Shown piece by piece: positions 9,247-18,422 of a DNA stretch of 64,000 nucleotides. The DNA comes from Rosistilla carotiformis. GTDB lineage: Bacteria; Planctomycetota; Planctomycetia; Pirellulales; Pirellulaceae. The translations under genes and the position numbers were made by a program. The notes under the pieces were generated by a model, which saw nothing but the letters and a program-made list of their open reading frames with translations, ran no database searches and was not told where the DNA came from. Every line of letters starts with the position of its first letter. Within the stretch, counting starts at the first letter, position 1. The stretch covers positions 1,860,001 to 1,924,000 of the forward strand of contig NZ_CP036348.1 in NCBI RefSeq assembly GCF_007753095.1. The letters are read 5' to 3'.

Positions 9247-10502
9247 ATAGCCCGATGAAATCCAAGCCCTACCGGATCTTGATGCTGCTCGAAAACGAGA
9301 GCGTTCCGGACGACTGCCGTGTGTTGTTGGAAGCCGAAGCGCTGATCGATGCCGGATATGCGGTGACGATCATCTGCCCAACAGGTGGGGTGACGAAGAA
9401 GGTCGACCGCATCGGAGAGATCCGCGTCTACCGGTATCCCCAAATGTGGGAGATCGGGGGCGTGCTGGGGTATCTGTTAGAGTACGGTTACAGCCTGGTC
9501 GCTGCTTTTGTCCTCTCGTGGTTCGTCCTGTTGAGGCATGGTTTCGATGCGGTTCATGTGCACACGCCGCCGGATCTGATGGGATTGGTCGCGATCTTTT
9601 TCAAGTTGTTGGGGAAGCGGTTTGTCTTCGATCATCACGACCTGTCGCCGGAGCTGTATCTGGCGCAGAAGCCGGGGCGCAGCGAGGGGACCGTTTATCG
9701 GGCGCTGCGATTTTTTGAGCGACTGTCGTGTCGCAAAGCCGATCGTTTGATCGCCACCAACGACACGCAACGCTCGATACAAATCGACCGCTGTGGAGCC
9801 GATCCCGAGGACTGCTACATCGTTCGCAACGGCCCCAACGCGTTGTTTTTGAGCGACGTTCGACCGCTCGAATCGATTCGCACGCCGGGCTGTCTCACGA
9901 TTGGATATGTCGGCGTGATCGGAGTCCAAGATGGCGTCGACTTCATGGTTCGGGCGTTGCATGAAGTGAAGACGAAGCACGGCCGCGACGACTTCCGCGG
10001 CGTGATCGTTGGCAGCGGACCGGCGATCGCCGACCTCAAGCGTCTGGCCGCCAAGCTCGATCTGGCGGACAAGATCCTGTTCACGGGAATGATTCCGTTT
10101 GCCACCGTCCCGTCGCACATCGCCGCGTTTGACATCTGCCTGACTCCCGATCCCAGCAACGCCTACAACGACAGCTGCACGACGATCAAGACGATGGAAT
10201 ACATGGCGTTGCGAAAGCCGACGGTCTGTTTCCGCACGCGCGAGAATCAAATCACCGCCGGCGACGCGGCGGTCTACGCTGACAACAACGACATCCCCGC
10301 GTATGCCGATGCGATCGTGCAATTGATGGACGACCCGGCGCTTCGTCAGTCGATGGGGCAGAGCGCCCGCCAACGGATCGACAACGGTCTGACTTGGCAA
10401 CATCAAGCTGTTCGCCTGATCGAACTCTACGACAACCTGTTCGATGTCGTTCGAGATCCCGTTCATTCCGAACCGACCGCTGCGATGGCCAGCGTCACCT
10501 AA
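9243..10502 (+). CDS. GT4-family glycosyltransferase (third of three)
   Basis: A 419-residue GT-B enzyme. The N-terminal acceptor domain contains LLENESVPDDCRV and FDHHDLSPELY. The donor domain holds GYVGVIGVQDGVDF near residue 222, then VGSGPAIADLKRLA, and a YNDSCTTIKTMEYMA segment where many relatives have a conserved glutamate. Such proteins occur in exopolysaccharide loci. GTG at 9243 overlaps the preceding stop (GTGA); an in-frame ATG at 9255 is an equally possible start. This is the last gene of the plus-strand polysaccharide run; the next gene converges on it 87 bases away. Confidence 0.89.
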   Translation: MNSPMKSKPYRILMLLENESVPDDCRVLLEAEALIDAGYAVTIICPTGGVTKKVDRIGEIRVYRYPQMWEIGGVLGYLLEYGYSLVAAFVLSWFVLLRHGFDAVHVHTPPDLMGLVAIFFKLLGKRFVFDHHDLSPELYLAQKPGRSEGTVYRALRFFERLSCRKADRLIATNDTQRSIQIDRCGADPEDCYIVRNGPNALFLSDVRPLESIRTPGCLTIGYVGVIGVQDGVDFMVRALHEVKTKHGRDDFRGVIVGSGPAIADLKRLAAKLDLADKILFTGMIPFATVPSHIAAFDICLTPDPSNAYNDSCTTIKTMEYMALRKPTVCFRTRENQITAGDAAVYADNNDIPAYADAIVQLMDDPALRQSMGQSARQRIDNGLTWQHQAVRLIELYDNLFDVVRDPVHSEPTAAMASVT

Positions 10503-10589
10503 ACGAGCACTACAGTGATTTCGGGCTGCGCGGGGACATCCTGCGGCAAGCTCACTTATCTCTTCCGAACCATCGATTCCGGAGGGCGA

Positions 10590-11570
10590 CTAGTTCAGCG
10601 TTTCGGGGCGTGTGGCCAGCAATAGCCCGGCGTTTTGCGGGGCGTTATTGAGGGTGGCGTAAAGCGCCGACGTTAGGCCTGCCCCCACCATGAATTGGCT
10701 TACTTCAGGGGCGGTCTTCAGCCGTCCCAACGGCGTGCGCAAACCAAGTTCCAGATTTTGGACCGCGGTCGCAAGCGAACGTTCCTTAGGGTCGATGGGA
10801 TCAAAGAAGTCAATCACCGCGACCTCCCCTCCAGGCCGCGTGACGTCAGCGGCACGTCCGAGGATCGTGACGGCGAGGGCATCGTCGATCGTTTGCAGCA
10901 GTTCGGGGATCACGACTAGGTCGAATGGTCCCTCGGGCAGTTCGCCGCTGGTTGGGTCCGCTTCAAAGCCAGTCCATCGGTCTTGTAAATCGATACTCTC
11001 GATCATCTTCTTGGCTTCGGCCAACGCGTCGGCGTGGTCGACAGCGATGATTGTGGTTCCTGGATCTCGAAAGGCGAGGGTTGAAGTCCAAACGCCCGAC
11101 CCGCACCCGATCTCCAAAATTCGTAGGTCGCGTCGTTTTTGGCCGATCTCCAACACCGCGGCGGCTTGCATGGCCAGCGGGGTCCGGGTCCATCCACGGG
11201 CGACTTGATGGCGACGAAACGCATCGCCACTTCCCGCAGGCAGATCACATCGCAACTGGTCGACTAAGCTGTCCAGGTAGTGGTCGCCCAGATCGGCGTC
11301 GTACTGCGCCAACAGGCCCAATGTTTGCGAAGCGGCATAGTGTTCGGCGTAGCGTTCGATCAATCCGGTTGCCACCAGCACGTCCAAAATCCGTGTCGCC
11401 AAGTTGGGCTGGATGTCGCACGCATCCACGAGTTCGCCAAATGTCTTTTGCCCGGTCAGCAGTTGTTGGAATAACCCCACCTCGCGCGCCGCGCGAATCG
11501 CGTGGGAAGACGCATTGATCCCAATCAGGGTCCAGTATTTTCGAATCGTTAATTCTTGCGGAATGGCCAT
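10590..11570 (-). CDS. SAM-dependent methyltransferase with N-terminal winged-helix/dimerisation domain
   Basis: Predicted O-methyltransferase of about 326 residues. The N-terminal third (residues 1-90) looks like the winged-helix dimerisation domain of plant/bacterial O-methyltransferases (GLFQQLL, TRILDVLVATGLIER). The Rossmann core carries the SAM motif LRILEIGCGSGVW near residue 160 and an acidic strand IIAVDHAD. The ATG at 11570 is chosen because homologous sequence begins there; the frame extends 36 codons further upstream without conserved features. It converges on the polysaccharide operon and may methylate a sugar or lipid of that pathway, but this is inference. Confidence 0.82.
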   Translation of the reverse strand: MAIPQELTIRKYWTLIGINASSHAIRAAREVGLFQQLLTGQKTFGELVDACDIQPNLATRILDVLVATGLIERYAEHYAASQTLGLLAQYDADLGDHYLDSLVDQLRCDLPAGSGDAFRRHQVARGWTRTPLAMQAAAVLEIGQKRRDLRILEIGCGSGVWTSTLAFRDPGTTIIAVDHADALAEAKKMIESIDLQDRWTGFEADPTSGELPEGPFDLVVIPELLQTIDDALAVTILGRAADVTRPGGEVAVIDFFDPIDPKERSLATAVQNLELGLRTPLGRLKTAPEVSQFMVGAGLTSALYATLNNAPQNAGLLLATRPETLN

Positions 11571-11696
11571 CGTATGGTTGTGTCTTTTCGTGAGTTTTGC
11601 GGTGGTGCGGGGGGCTGCCGCGGCGGCGGCAAAAGTATATCGCACGACGTTCGATTCAGGAACGGATGGCCGGCCCACGCGTTGCCATCGATCGGA

Positions 11697-12689
11697 TCAG
11701 TTTCGCCACTGTGACTTCAGTTCCGCCAGCCCCTCGGCTGTCGAGAGGATCGGTTCGTAGCCGAGCAGACGCCGGGCGGCGGTGATGTCGAAGTAGTGGT
11801 CTTTGGCCAGTTGAGCGGCGACAAACCGTGTCATCGGCGGTTCGCTGGTCCGTCGCGTGGCGGCGTAGAGAAGTTCCAGACCGTGCCCGATTCGATAGGC
11901 GGTGCGGTAGGAGATCGATCGTGTCGGCACATCAACTCCCGCAGCCGTTAAGATCTCCGACAGCCACGCCCAGCACGCGACCGGTTCCCCTTGGGACAGA
12001 AAGTACGCGCGGCCTGCGGCTTCGGTCGCGCCGCCGCTGATCCGATCCAAGGCCAGCAAGTGTGCGTGGGCCGCGTTGCGAACGTGGATCGTGTCGATCA
12101 GGTTTTCTCCCGAGCCGACGCGGACCAAGCGACCGGCGCGGGCGCGTTGGATCAAGCGAGGAAACAGGTGCGGATCGTCGGGAGCCCAGATCAGATGGGG
12201 GCGCAGTGCGCAGGTTAGCAGTCGTCCCGGTTGATTGGCCGCCAGGACTTCCTGTTCGGCTGCCGCTTTGGTGCGCGGATAGTGGCACAGGTAATCGTTG
12301 GGGTACGGTTCCGATTCGTCGACGCCGGTCTGGTCGTCGCCGCCGAACGTGACGCTGGGACTGCTGCAGAAGACCAAGCTGCCGATCTCTCGCTGATGGC
12401 AAGCGTCGATGACGTGCCGGGTGCCCAGCGTATTGGTTTCAAAATAGCGTTGGTACGATCCCCAGACGCCAGCGATCGCGGCGGTGTGGATCACGGCGTC
12501 GACATCTTCGGTGGCTCGCAGGACGGCGGTCTGGTTGCGGATATCGCCGCGAACCTGCTGCATCCCCGCTTCGGCAAGCTGTGGGTAATCGCGTCGTCCG
12601 AGCCCAACGACGTCGTCGCCGCGGGCGAGCAATTGGCGAACGACCTCGGCTCCTAAGAAGCCGCCACAACCGGTGACTAAAACGCGCAT
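11697..12689 (-). CDS. NAD-dependent epimerase/dehydratase (extended SDR, 3-beta-HSD-like)
   Basis: Oxidoreductase or epimerase of 330 residues. The N-terminus MRVLVTGCGGFLGAEVV carries the NAD-binding glycine motif, and the catalytic YxxxK appears as YPRTK near residue 150. The frame is open a further 126 codons upstream, but conserved sequence begins at the ATG at 12689. It is separated by 126 bases from the methyltransferase on the same strand, so they may be co-transcribed. The substrate may be a nucleotide sugar or a steroid/hopanoid-like lipid; both are known for the family and the sequence does not decide. Confidence 0.85.
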   Translation of the reverse strand: MRVLVTGCGGFLGAEVVRQLLARGDDVVGLGRRDYPQLAEAGMQQVRGDIRNQTAVLRATEDVDAVIHTAAIAGVWGSYQRYFETNTLGTRHVIDACHQREIGSLVFCSSPSVTFGGDDQTGVDESEPYPNDYLCHYPRTKAAAEQEVLAANQPGRLLTCALRPHLIWAPDDPHLFPRLIQRARAGRLVRVGSGENLIDTIHVRNAAHAHLLALDRISGGATEAAGRAYFLSQGEPVACWAWLSEILTAAGVDVPTRSISYRTAYRIGHGLELLYAATRRTSEPPMTRFVAAQLAKDHYFDITAARRLLGYEPILSTAEGLAELKSQWRN

Positions 12690-12918
12690 GAACTTCCTGG
12701 TTGCCGAGAGAGCGTTGACGGGGGGGAGGGAAAACCTAGCGGAGACCGCCGTGGTTGGGATCGACGCGCAAGTGTAACACAGCGGGATCGCGAGGCCAAA
12801 GCGTGGCCCGCCGTGCGGTCTCGCGTATCGATCCGGTTGCGACCATAATTGGACATCGGCGTGTGTCCGATAGGTGGTTGGGCAAGTGGAATCCACGTTC
12901 AGTGCAAAGGAAGTTGCG

Positions 12919-13683
12919 TTGCGAAACAGTAAGACTTTAGCCAAGGTGCGCGCCGGCAAACCGGTACGGATGTGTTCGTTTGGACATTTCATTCCTGCAT
13001 ACATTCCGATGGCGGCCGACAGCGGTTTCGACTGTGTCTGGCTGGACGCCGAGCACCGAGCGTTCACCGATCGTGAGATTCAAACGCTGTTGGCTTATTG
13101 CCATCGGTTTGACATCGACTGCATGTTACGGCCCCCCACGTTGGAAAAATCTCGGCTGTATCGCTATTTGGAAGATGGCGCCACGGGGTTGATGATCCCG
13201 CATGTTTCGACCGCGGATCGGGCCCGCGAGTTGGTCCAGGCGGTGAAGTTCCCGCCACTGGGAGACCGCGGCCAGGATGGCGTCGGGATGGATGCCGGTT
13301 TTCTGTCGCGGGGTGACGAATATGTGGAACATGCCAACCGCGAGACCTTTTTGGTCGTCCAGATCGAGACGCCGCAAGCGGTTGAAAATATCGACGCGAT
13401 CGCGGCGGTTCCCGGTGTCGATGGAATGTTTATCGGTCCTGGCGATTTAGGATTACGGATTCGCCGCACGGAAACCACGGTCACGATTGCGCAGGCCAAT
13501 GCCGAAGTGGCCGCTGCGGCGGCCAGGTATGGGAAATTCTGGGGCGGTCCGGGGTTGTCGCTGGAAAATATTCAACACCTTTACGGATTAGGGGCCCAAA
13601 TGATCGCGCACGGCAATGACTATGATGGATTGTTGGCAATGGTCCGCAAAAGCTCCGCCGAGCTGGATGCGATCTACGATTGA
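12919..13683 (+). CDS. HpcH/HpaI-family class II aldolase
   Basis: Metal-dependent aldolase that cleaves or forms 2-keto-3-deoxy acids, releasing pyruvate. The core motifs are present: DCVWLDAEHRAFT (metal/base region), LRPP near residue 67, and ETPQAVENIDAIAAV followed by GMFIGPGDLGL. The best start is TTG at 12919, preceded by AAGGAA at 12907-12912 and giving a 254-residue protein that begins RNSKTLAKVRAGKP, as family members do. A GTG at 12874 would add 15 residues. It is divergent from the epimerase gene across 229 bases. The physiological substrate is unknown. Confidence 0.88.
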   Translation: MRNSKTLAKVRAGKPVRMCSFGHFIPAYIPMAADSGFDCVWLDAEHRAFTDREIQTLLAYCHRFDIDCMLRPPTLEKSRLYRYLEDGATGLMIPHVSTADRARELVQAVKFPPLGDRGQDGVGMDAGFLSRGDEYVEHANRETFLVVQIETPQAVENIDAIAAVPGVDGMFIGPGDLGLRIRRTETTVTIAQANAEVAAAAARYGKFWGGPGLSLENIQHLYGLGAQMIAHGNDYDGLLAMVRKSSAELDAIYD

Positions 13684-13731
13684 TTTTCGGACACCGACGC
13701 GTCGTGAACACGAAAACGGGACAGAGCACCG

Positions 13732-15375
13732 ATGAACACCTGGATCATAGGCCGAAATCCGCTGTGCGATGTGGTCGTCGATCATGCCGATGTTGCCGAC
13801 CGACATTGCCTCTTGAGACAAACCGTCGGTGGTTTTTTGTTAGACGATTTGGGGTCCAAGTGTGGAACGTTTGTCGACGAACATCGCATCACGCATCCTG
13901 TCTTGGTAACGCATGCCAGCCAGATCACTTTAGGAACGTCGACGCCGTTTGTCTGGCCCTCGGGAATTGATCCGCAGGCTGTCGCCGAAGCGTGCGAAGC
14001 CGCCGAATCCGTGCTGTTTCGCGTCGGTCGCTTTCCAGACAACGACCTCGTGCTCGACCGCGACATGATTTCAGGTCGGCATGCGGTGTTGGTCGTGCAG
14101 CGCGATCGGATCGTGATCGAGGACTTGGGATCGACGAACGGAACCGCCGTGGGGACGATCGACAATAAGATTCAATCTGCCGAAGTGCGTGAGCGCGATC
14201 GCGTTTTCTTCGGCTCGTTCAGCATCATGGTCACCCATCTGTTGGCGATGTCGCGAAAGACGAAGCCCCCCGAAACTGTCATCGAACAACCGGTGGAAAT
14301 TCAGGCGGCGAAAGTTCACAGCAAGTTCCCGATCAAGCGATCGATGCAGGCGGCTGCGGGATTGTTGGCGATCGTCGGGGCCTTCCAACTCGTGCGCACC
14401 GGGCTTCGAGATCCGGTCGCGACGCCACCATCGGGACCGACGTCGCCGGTTGCGGCGTCCTTGCCGCCAGCGAAAGTTCTTGCCGTGCCGCCATCGGCGG
14501 TGCCCGATGAAAAGGCCGATCTGTTGGCGACTCGCGAAAAAGATCAGACAGCCGGTCCGATGACGCTAAGCGATGCCGCCGATGCATTGTTTATGGTGAT
14601 CGTGACGGGCGATTCCAAACAAATTGCATTTCATATCGGAACGGCTTGGCTGGCCGAAGCCGATCGCTTGGTGACCAGCGGAGCGGTCGTTTCGGCGATC
14701 AAAGAACAAGACGACAGCGGATTTTCGCACGTCCAGGTGGTGCAAACTTCTAGCGGCAATTCGTTTGATGTTGCTACCGTAAGCCTGGATGCGGATCTGG
14801 CTAAAGCAAAGGCCGAATATGCCCGTGGCCGCCAACTTTACAGCGAACTTCAAGCGGAAATGAAAGCCTTGCAGTTACGCGGTGATAGCGCTGATCGACT
14901 CGAAGAAGCGCGCCGCGAATCTCAAGCGATCATCGAAGCCGGACTACAATCGACGTCGATTCGCGCCAGTTTGAATGTCGGTTGGCTGGAACTCACCAAT
15001 CCGGTTCCCGAAGCGCAACCGGCACAGTTGGCCAACGATTCAGATTTGAAAGTCGGGCAACGATTGCATATGCATGCCGCCCCGTTCCAACTGGAGAACC
15101 CCGCTTGGGATCCGGCCAATACCATGGAGCCTCATGGAATTGTGGTCCGTGTGGAAGAGCGGATCGTATCGCCTAACAAGAAAGCACCGGACCGTTGGCT
15201 AATGTCGATGGCGTCGTCGGGACCGCCCCAAAGCTACGTCGGCAGTCCGATCCTGACTCGGCAGGGACACGTGGTCGCGATGTTCTCACGCCCGATGGTC
15301 GATGGAGCCGAGAACGATTCGCCGTACCTGTTCGAAGCGGTCTCCGTGCAGTGTGTTTCGCCCGCCGCGAAATGA
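13732..15375 (+). CDS. Double-FHA membrane protein with degenerate trypsin-like domain
   Basis: Probable phosphothreonine-reading envelope protein of 547 residues. FHA domain 1 (residues 3-55) and FHA domain 2 (98-148) are cytoplasmic; the second is canonical, with GRFPDND, SGRH and DLGSTNGT. A hydrophobic segment near 204-224 follows, then a Pro/Ala-rich linker, and from about 280 a segment resembling the S1C/DegP fold (FHIGTAWL, LVTSGAVV), interrupted by a charged helical stretch (about 354-406). The position of the catalytic histidine reads TSGAVV instead of TNAHVV, and the serine region is reduced to YVGSPIL. It therefore looks like a pseudoprotease, binding rather than cutting. It stands alone and converges on the antiporter gene. 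Confidence 0.8.
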   Translation: MNTWIIGRNPLCDVVVDHADVADRHCLLRQTVGGFLLDDLGSKCGTFVDEHRITHPVLVTHASQITLGTSTPFVWPSGIDPQAVAEACEAAESVLFRVGRFPDNDLVLDRDMISGRHAVLVVQRDRIVIEDLGSTNGTAVGTIDNKIQSAEVRERDRVFFGSFSIMVTHLLAMSRKTKPPETVIEQPVEIQAAKVHSKFPIKRSMQAAAGLLAIVGAFQLVRTGLRDPVATPPSGPTSPVAASLPPAKVLAVPPSAVPDEKADLLATREKDQTAGPMTLSDAADALFMVIVTGDSKQIAFHIGTAWLAEADRLVTSGAVVSAIKEQDDSGFSHVQVVQTSSGNSFDVATVSLDADLAKAKAEYARGRQLYSELQAEMKALQLRGDSADRLEEARRESQAIIEAGLQSTSIRASLNVGWLELTNPVPEAQPAQLANDSDLKVGQRLHMHAAPFQLENPAWDPANTMEPHGIVVRVEERIVSPNKKAPDRWLMSMASSGPPQSYVGSPILTRQGHVVAMFSRPMVDGAENDSPYLFEAVSVQCVSPAAK

Positions 15376-15408
15376 TCGGGGGGGGGCGGCGAGAGAGCCA
15401 ACGTCCAC

Positions 15409-17262
15409 CTACGTTGTTTCGGACGCGGCGACGGGCGCGTCGCGATGCTCTTCGACCAGCGAAATCACCGTGTCGCCTTTTTTCGGCTGGATCGGTTTAT
15501 CGTCGGTGTTGATACTGACCATCCCTGTCGGATCGATTTTGAACAGCAAAACGGCGTGGTTATCATAGGTCGTCTTGAGGCTTTCCAATGAAAACGTCTC
15601 GGTCAGCTTGTTCGTTTTAAAGATCGCGCCGTCCTCGATCCGCTGTTGCATGTACGCGCTTGTCAATTCGCTGTTAAACAGGCTGCGACCACGCAAGTGA
15701 TGCGACAGGGCTCGTGTCGAGTTCTGTTTCTTATTTTTAGACGCCAACTGAAACGTGTTTTCGCTTCCGAAGATGCCACGGAATTGTTGAACCGCCAACG
15801 CATTGACTTCGTCGTTGGGAGTCATCGCCAGCAGCCGACCGATCCCTGAAAAATCAAGGTTCTCCAAGGCGTGATCGCTGACGATGTTCACGCATTCGGC
15901 CTGCAAGCCGTCGACGCGGGCAAGGCTGACCTTGCTGTAGTTGGTGTCGCATAGCATGACCTTAACATTTTTGGCGTGCAGCGAGCGTGCTAGGGCGCGT
16001 ATCCATGGATCGGCGCCGAGGATCAGCAGTCCCTGCGGAGTCGGTTCGGCGATCTTCAGCCATCGCGCCAGCGGCGCGGCGGACAGACCGTAGATGAAGA
16101 CCGTCCCAACGATCACCAAAAAGGTGACCGAATCCAAAGCGTTCGCTCCCGCCGGCAGCGGCCCCGAATTCATCAGTTGCAACTTCAGTGCAAACACACT
16201 GGCGACCGCGGCGGCGACGATACCGCGCGGGGCGACAAACGCGACGAAGGTTCGTTCGGCCATCGTCAAGCGCGTGCCAATCGTCGCGACAAAGACCGAT
16301 AAGGGGCGGATCACCAAGACCAATGCGAGTACAAAGGCGACACCCGGCCAGCCGATATTGCTGATCGCTTGCAGGTCCAATCGCGATCCGAGCACGATGA
16401 ACAAACATCCGATCAGCAGGACCTGCAGATGCTCCTTGAATTCGATGATGTGTTCGATCGCAACACGTTTCTGGTTTGCCAGCAGGATTCCCAGCAGCGT
16501 CACGGTGACCAGCCCCGATTCTTCGGCCAGGGCGTTGCTGATCGCAAACAGCAGCAACGCAAGGGCGAGCGAGAGGACGCCTTGCAGGTGATCGGGCAAC
16601 CAATAGCGGCGGATGCTAAGCACGAGAAACCACGCCCCCACGCTGCCGAACAACAGTCCGACACCGATCGTTTTGGCCAGCAGCACCAAACCAGAGATCA
16701 TCGAAAATTCATCGGCGCCGAGAAACAGTTCGTCGAAGACCAGGACAGCCAAGAGGGCACCGACTGGATCGATGACGATCCCCTCCCATTTCAGCACGCT
16801 GCTGACCCGCGCTGATGGCCGAATCTGACGCAACAGAGGCCCCACAACCGTTGGACCGGTGACGATCAGAATCGCCCCAAGCAAGAGCGAAACGCGAAAG
16901 TCAAAGCCGAGGATGAAGTGCGCTGCGATCGCTGTGGTAAGCATCGTGATCGTGCTGCCGACGACCAGCAAACGGACCACCGATTTACTCGATTGCCGGA
17001 ACTCGGTGAAACGGAGCGTCAGTCCACCTTCGAACAGGATCACCGCGACCGACAACGAAACGATCGGGAACAAGATCCGCGGCACATCTTTGGGATCGCC
17101 GTTCATCAGTTCGGCCATCAAGGTATCCAGCGGGACAAATTGTCCCAGCAGGATACCCATGCACAACAGCAACAAGATGCCGGGCAGGCGCGTTCGCCAT
17201 GCAATCCATTGCGAAAGGACGCCCAGCGTCGGGACCAAGGCGAGATACAGCAGCAGATCCAT
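15409..17262 (-). CDS. Cation/proton antiporter (CPA family) with C-terminal TrkA-N domain
   Basis: Inner-membrane antiporter exchanging Na+ or K+ for protons. The 617 residues begin with about twelve membrane helices (from LLLYLALVPTLGVLSQWIA); the region around TGPTVVGPLLRQIRPS near residue 135 matches the conserved unwound helix of CPA antiporters. A Rossmann-like TrkA-N/RCK domain follows from about 405 (GLLILGADPWIRALARSL, LLAMTPNDEVN), then a TrkA-C-like end. This layout is that of NhaP/Kef-like transporters whose activity responds to bound nucleotide. The ATG at 17262 starts directly at the first helix. K+ versus Na+ preference cannot be decided. Confidence 0.88.
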   Translation of the reverse strand: MDLLLYLALVPTLGVLSQWIAWRTRLPGILLLLCMGILLGQFVPLDTLMAELMNGDPKDVPRILFPIVSLSVAVILFEGGLTLRFTEFRQSSKSVVRLLVVGSTITMLTTAIAAHFILGFDFRVSLLLGAILIVTGPTVVGPLLRQIRPSARVSSVLKWEGIVIDPVGALLAVLVFDELFLGADEFSMISGLVLLAKTIGVGLLFGSVGAWFLVLSIRRYWLPDHLQGVLSLALALLLFAISNALAEESGLVTVTLLGILLANQKRVAIEHIIEFKEHLQVLLIGCLFIVLGSRLDLQAISNIGWPGVAFVLALVLVIRPLSVFVATIGTRLTMAERTFVAFVAPRGIVAAAVASVFALKLQLMNSGPLPAGANALDSVTFLVIVGTVFIYGLSAAPLARWLKIAEPTPQGLLILGADPWIRALARSLHAKNVKVMLCDTNYSKVSLARVDGLQAECVNIVSDHALENLDFSGIGRLLAMTPNDEVNALAVQQFRGIFGSENTFQLASKNKKQNSTRALSHHLRGRSLFNSELTSAYMQQRIEDGAIFKTNKLTETFSLESLKTTYDNHAVLLFKIDPTGMVSINTDDKPIQPKKGDTVISLVEEHRDAPVAASETT

Positions 17263-17312
17263 GGAGAGTTCCGTCTTGGCAAGGCGTTGTAAAACGCAAG
17301 AGAATCCGAGCT

Positions 17313-18341
17313 TTAAACGCTGTTATTGCTCTTGATCGATTTTAGTTCCAGTTCGCAGATCTGCAGCGCATCGGCAGCCAACTGGCCCGCCAACGCCCCG
17401 GGATCTTTCCCCGCCAGCACATCGGCAGCCGTCTGAACTTCGATCACAAACGCGTCGGCAGGATCTCCCGATCCCAATTCGGGCCGCTCGATCTTTCCGC
17501 CTTCGTGGATGATCTTCACTGGCATCAATTCGGTGCCGTCGTCGAAGCCGGCGAACTCAAATTGAATCGTCGCCCGTTCGAAATGAACTTCGTATCCGTG
17601 CGTGAACGGGCGGCCGTGTTGGTCGATCGTGCCGCCACCAACCGAAACGATCACATCGGGATCGTCGTAGGTCATCATCGATTCAAAATACGAAGCGGTC
17701 TCGCCACGCATCCGGCCTCGGCTGATGACTTCCTTGGGCATCCCAAACAACAGACGCAGCAAGTGGGCGTCGTGAACATGCAGGTCGATCAACGGACCGC
17801 CCACTTTTTCTGGATTGTAGAAATCGGGGTTCCAGTCGACCGGACCGATCACGCGTTTGAAGCGGCCACCCAAGCACTTGCCGTATTTTCCCGATTGCTG
17901 CGCGTCGACCAGCAGACGGAACTCGGGCAGGTAAGCCAAAACGTGAGCGACCATCAGGTGCAAGCCCTTCGATTCGGCCAGTGCGACCAGGCTCGCGGCA
18001 TCGTCGGCGTTCAGCGCCAACGGCTTTTCGCACAACACGTGCTTGCCAGCTTCCAGGCACTTGCGGACCGCATCGACATGCAGATGAACCGGCAGGCAGA
18101 TGTCGATCAGATCGATCGAATCGTTCTCCAACATCTCGTCCAGCGTTTCGTAGACCGATAGGTCGCTGACATCGATCTGTTTGCCGGGAGGTCCAAAGTT
18201 GCCTTGGATGCCGGTCCAGTCGCCGCCGCGTCGCTGCGGATCACGCGTGCAAAAGGCAACCAGTTCGGCACCGGTGGCGCGTTGATAGGCGAGGTAATGG
18301 ATCCAGCCCATAAAGCCGATGCCTGCGATTCCTGCACGCAT
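17313..18341 (-). CDS. Gfo/Idh/MocA-family NAD(P)-dependent oxidoreductase
   Basis: Sugar or inositol dehydrogenase-like enzyme of 342 residues. The N-terminal Rossmann domain has GIAGIGFMGWIHYLAY, and the family's catalytic EKP motif is present (CEKPLALN near residue 99). The C-terminal half has the usual open-sheet domain with a histidine-rich DLHVHDAHLLRLLFG segment containing the expected catalytic His/Asp. It lies 81 bases downstream of rhamnulokinase on the same strand and could act in the same sugar-utilisation pathway. The specific substrate is not readable. Confidence 0.87.
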   Translation of the reverse strand: MRAGIAGIGFMGWIHYLAYQRATGAELVAFCTRDPQRRGGDWTGIQGNFGPPGKQIDVSDLSVYETLDEMLENDSIDLIDICLPVHLHVDAVRKCLEAGKHVLCEKPLALNADDAASLVALAESKGLHLMVAHVLAYLPEFRLLVDAQQSGKYGKCLGGRFKRVIGPVDWNPDFYNPEKVGGPLIDLHVHDAHLLRLLFGMPKEVISRGRMRGETASYFESMMTYDDPDVIVSVGGGTIDQHGRPFTHGYEVHFERATIQFEFAGFDDGTELMPVKIIHEGGKIERPELGSGDPADAFVIEVQTAADVLAGKDPGALAGQLAADALQICELELKSIKSNNSV

Positions 18342-18422
18342 AATATGTTAACTCCGAAGTTGATTAACTGAGGAAACCGTCGATGAAACGACGTGGGTAA
18401 AGGCGGTAGGCAGCCGATAAAA

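Noticed and set aside
9477-10466. 329-codon minus-strand open frame
   Set aside because: Opposite strand of the third glycosyltransferase, no ribosome-binding site or family signature.
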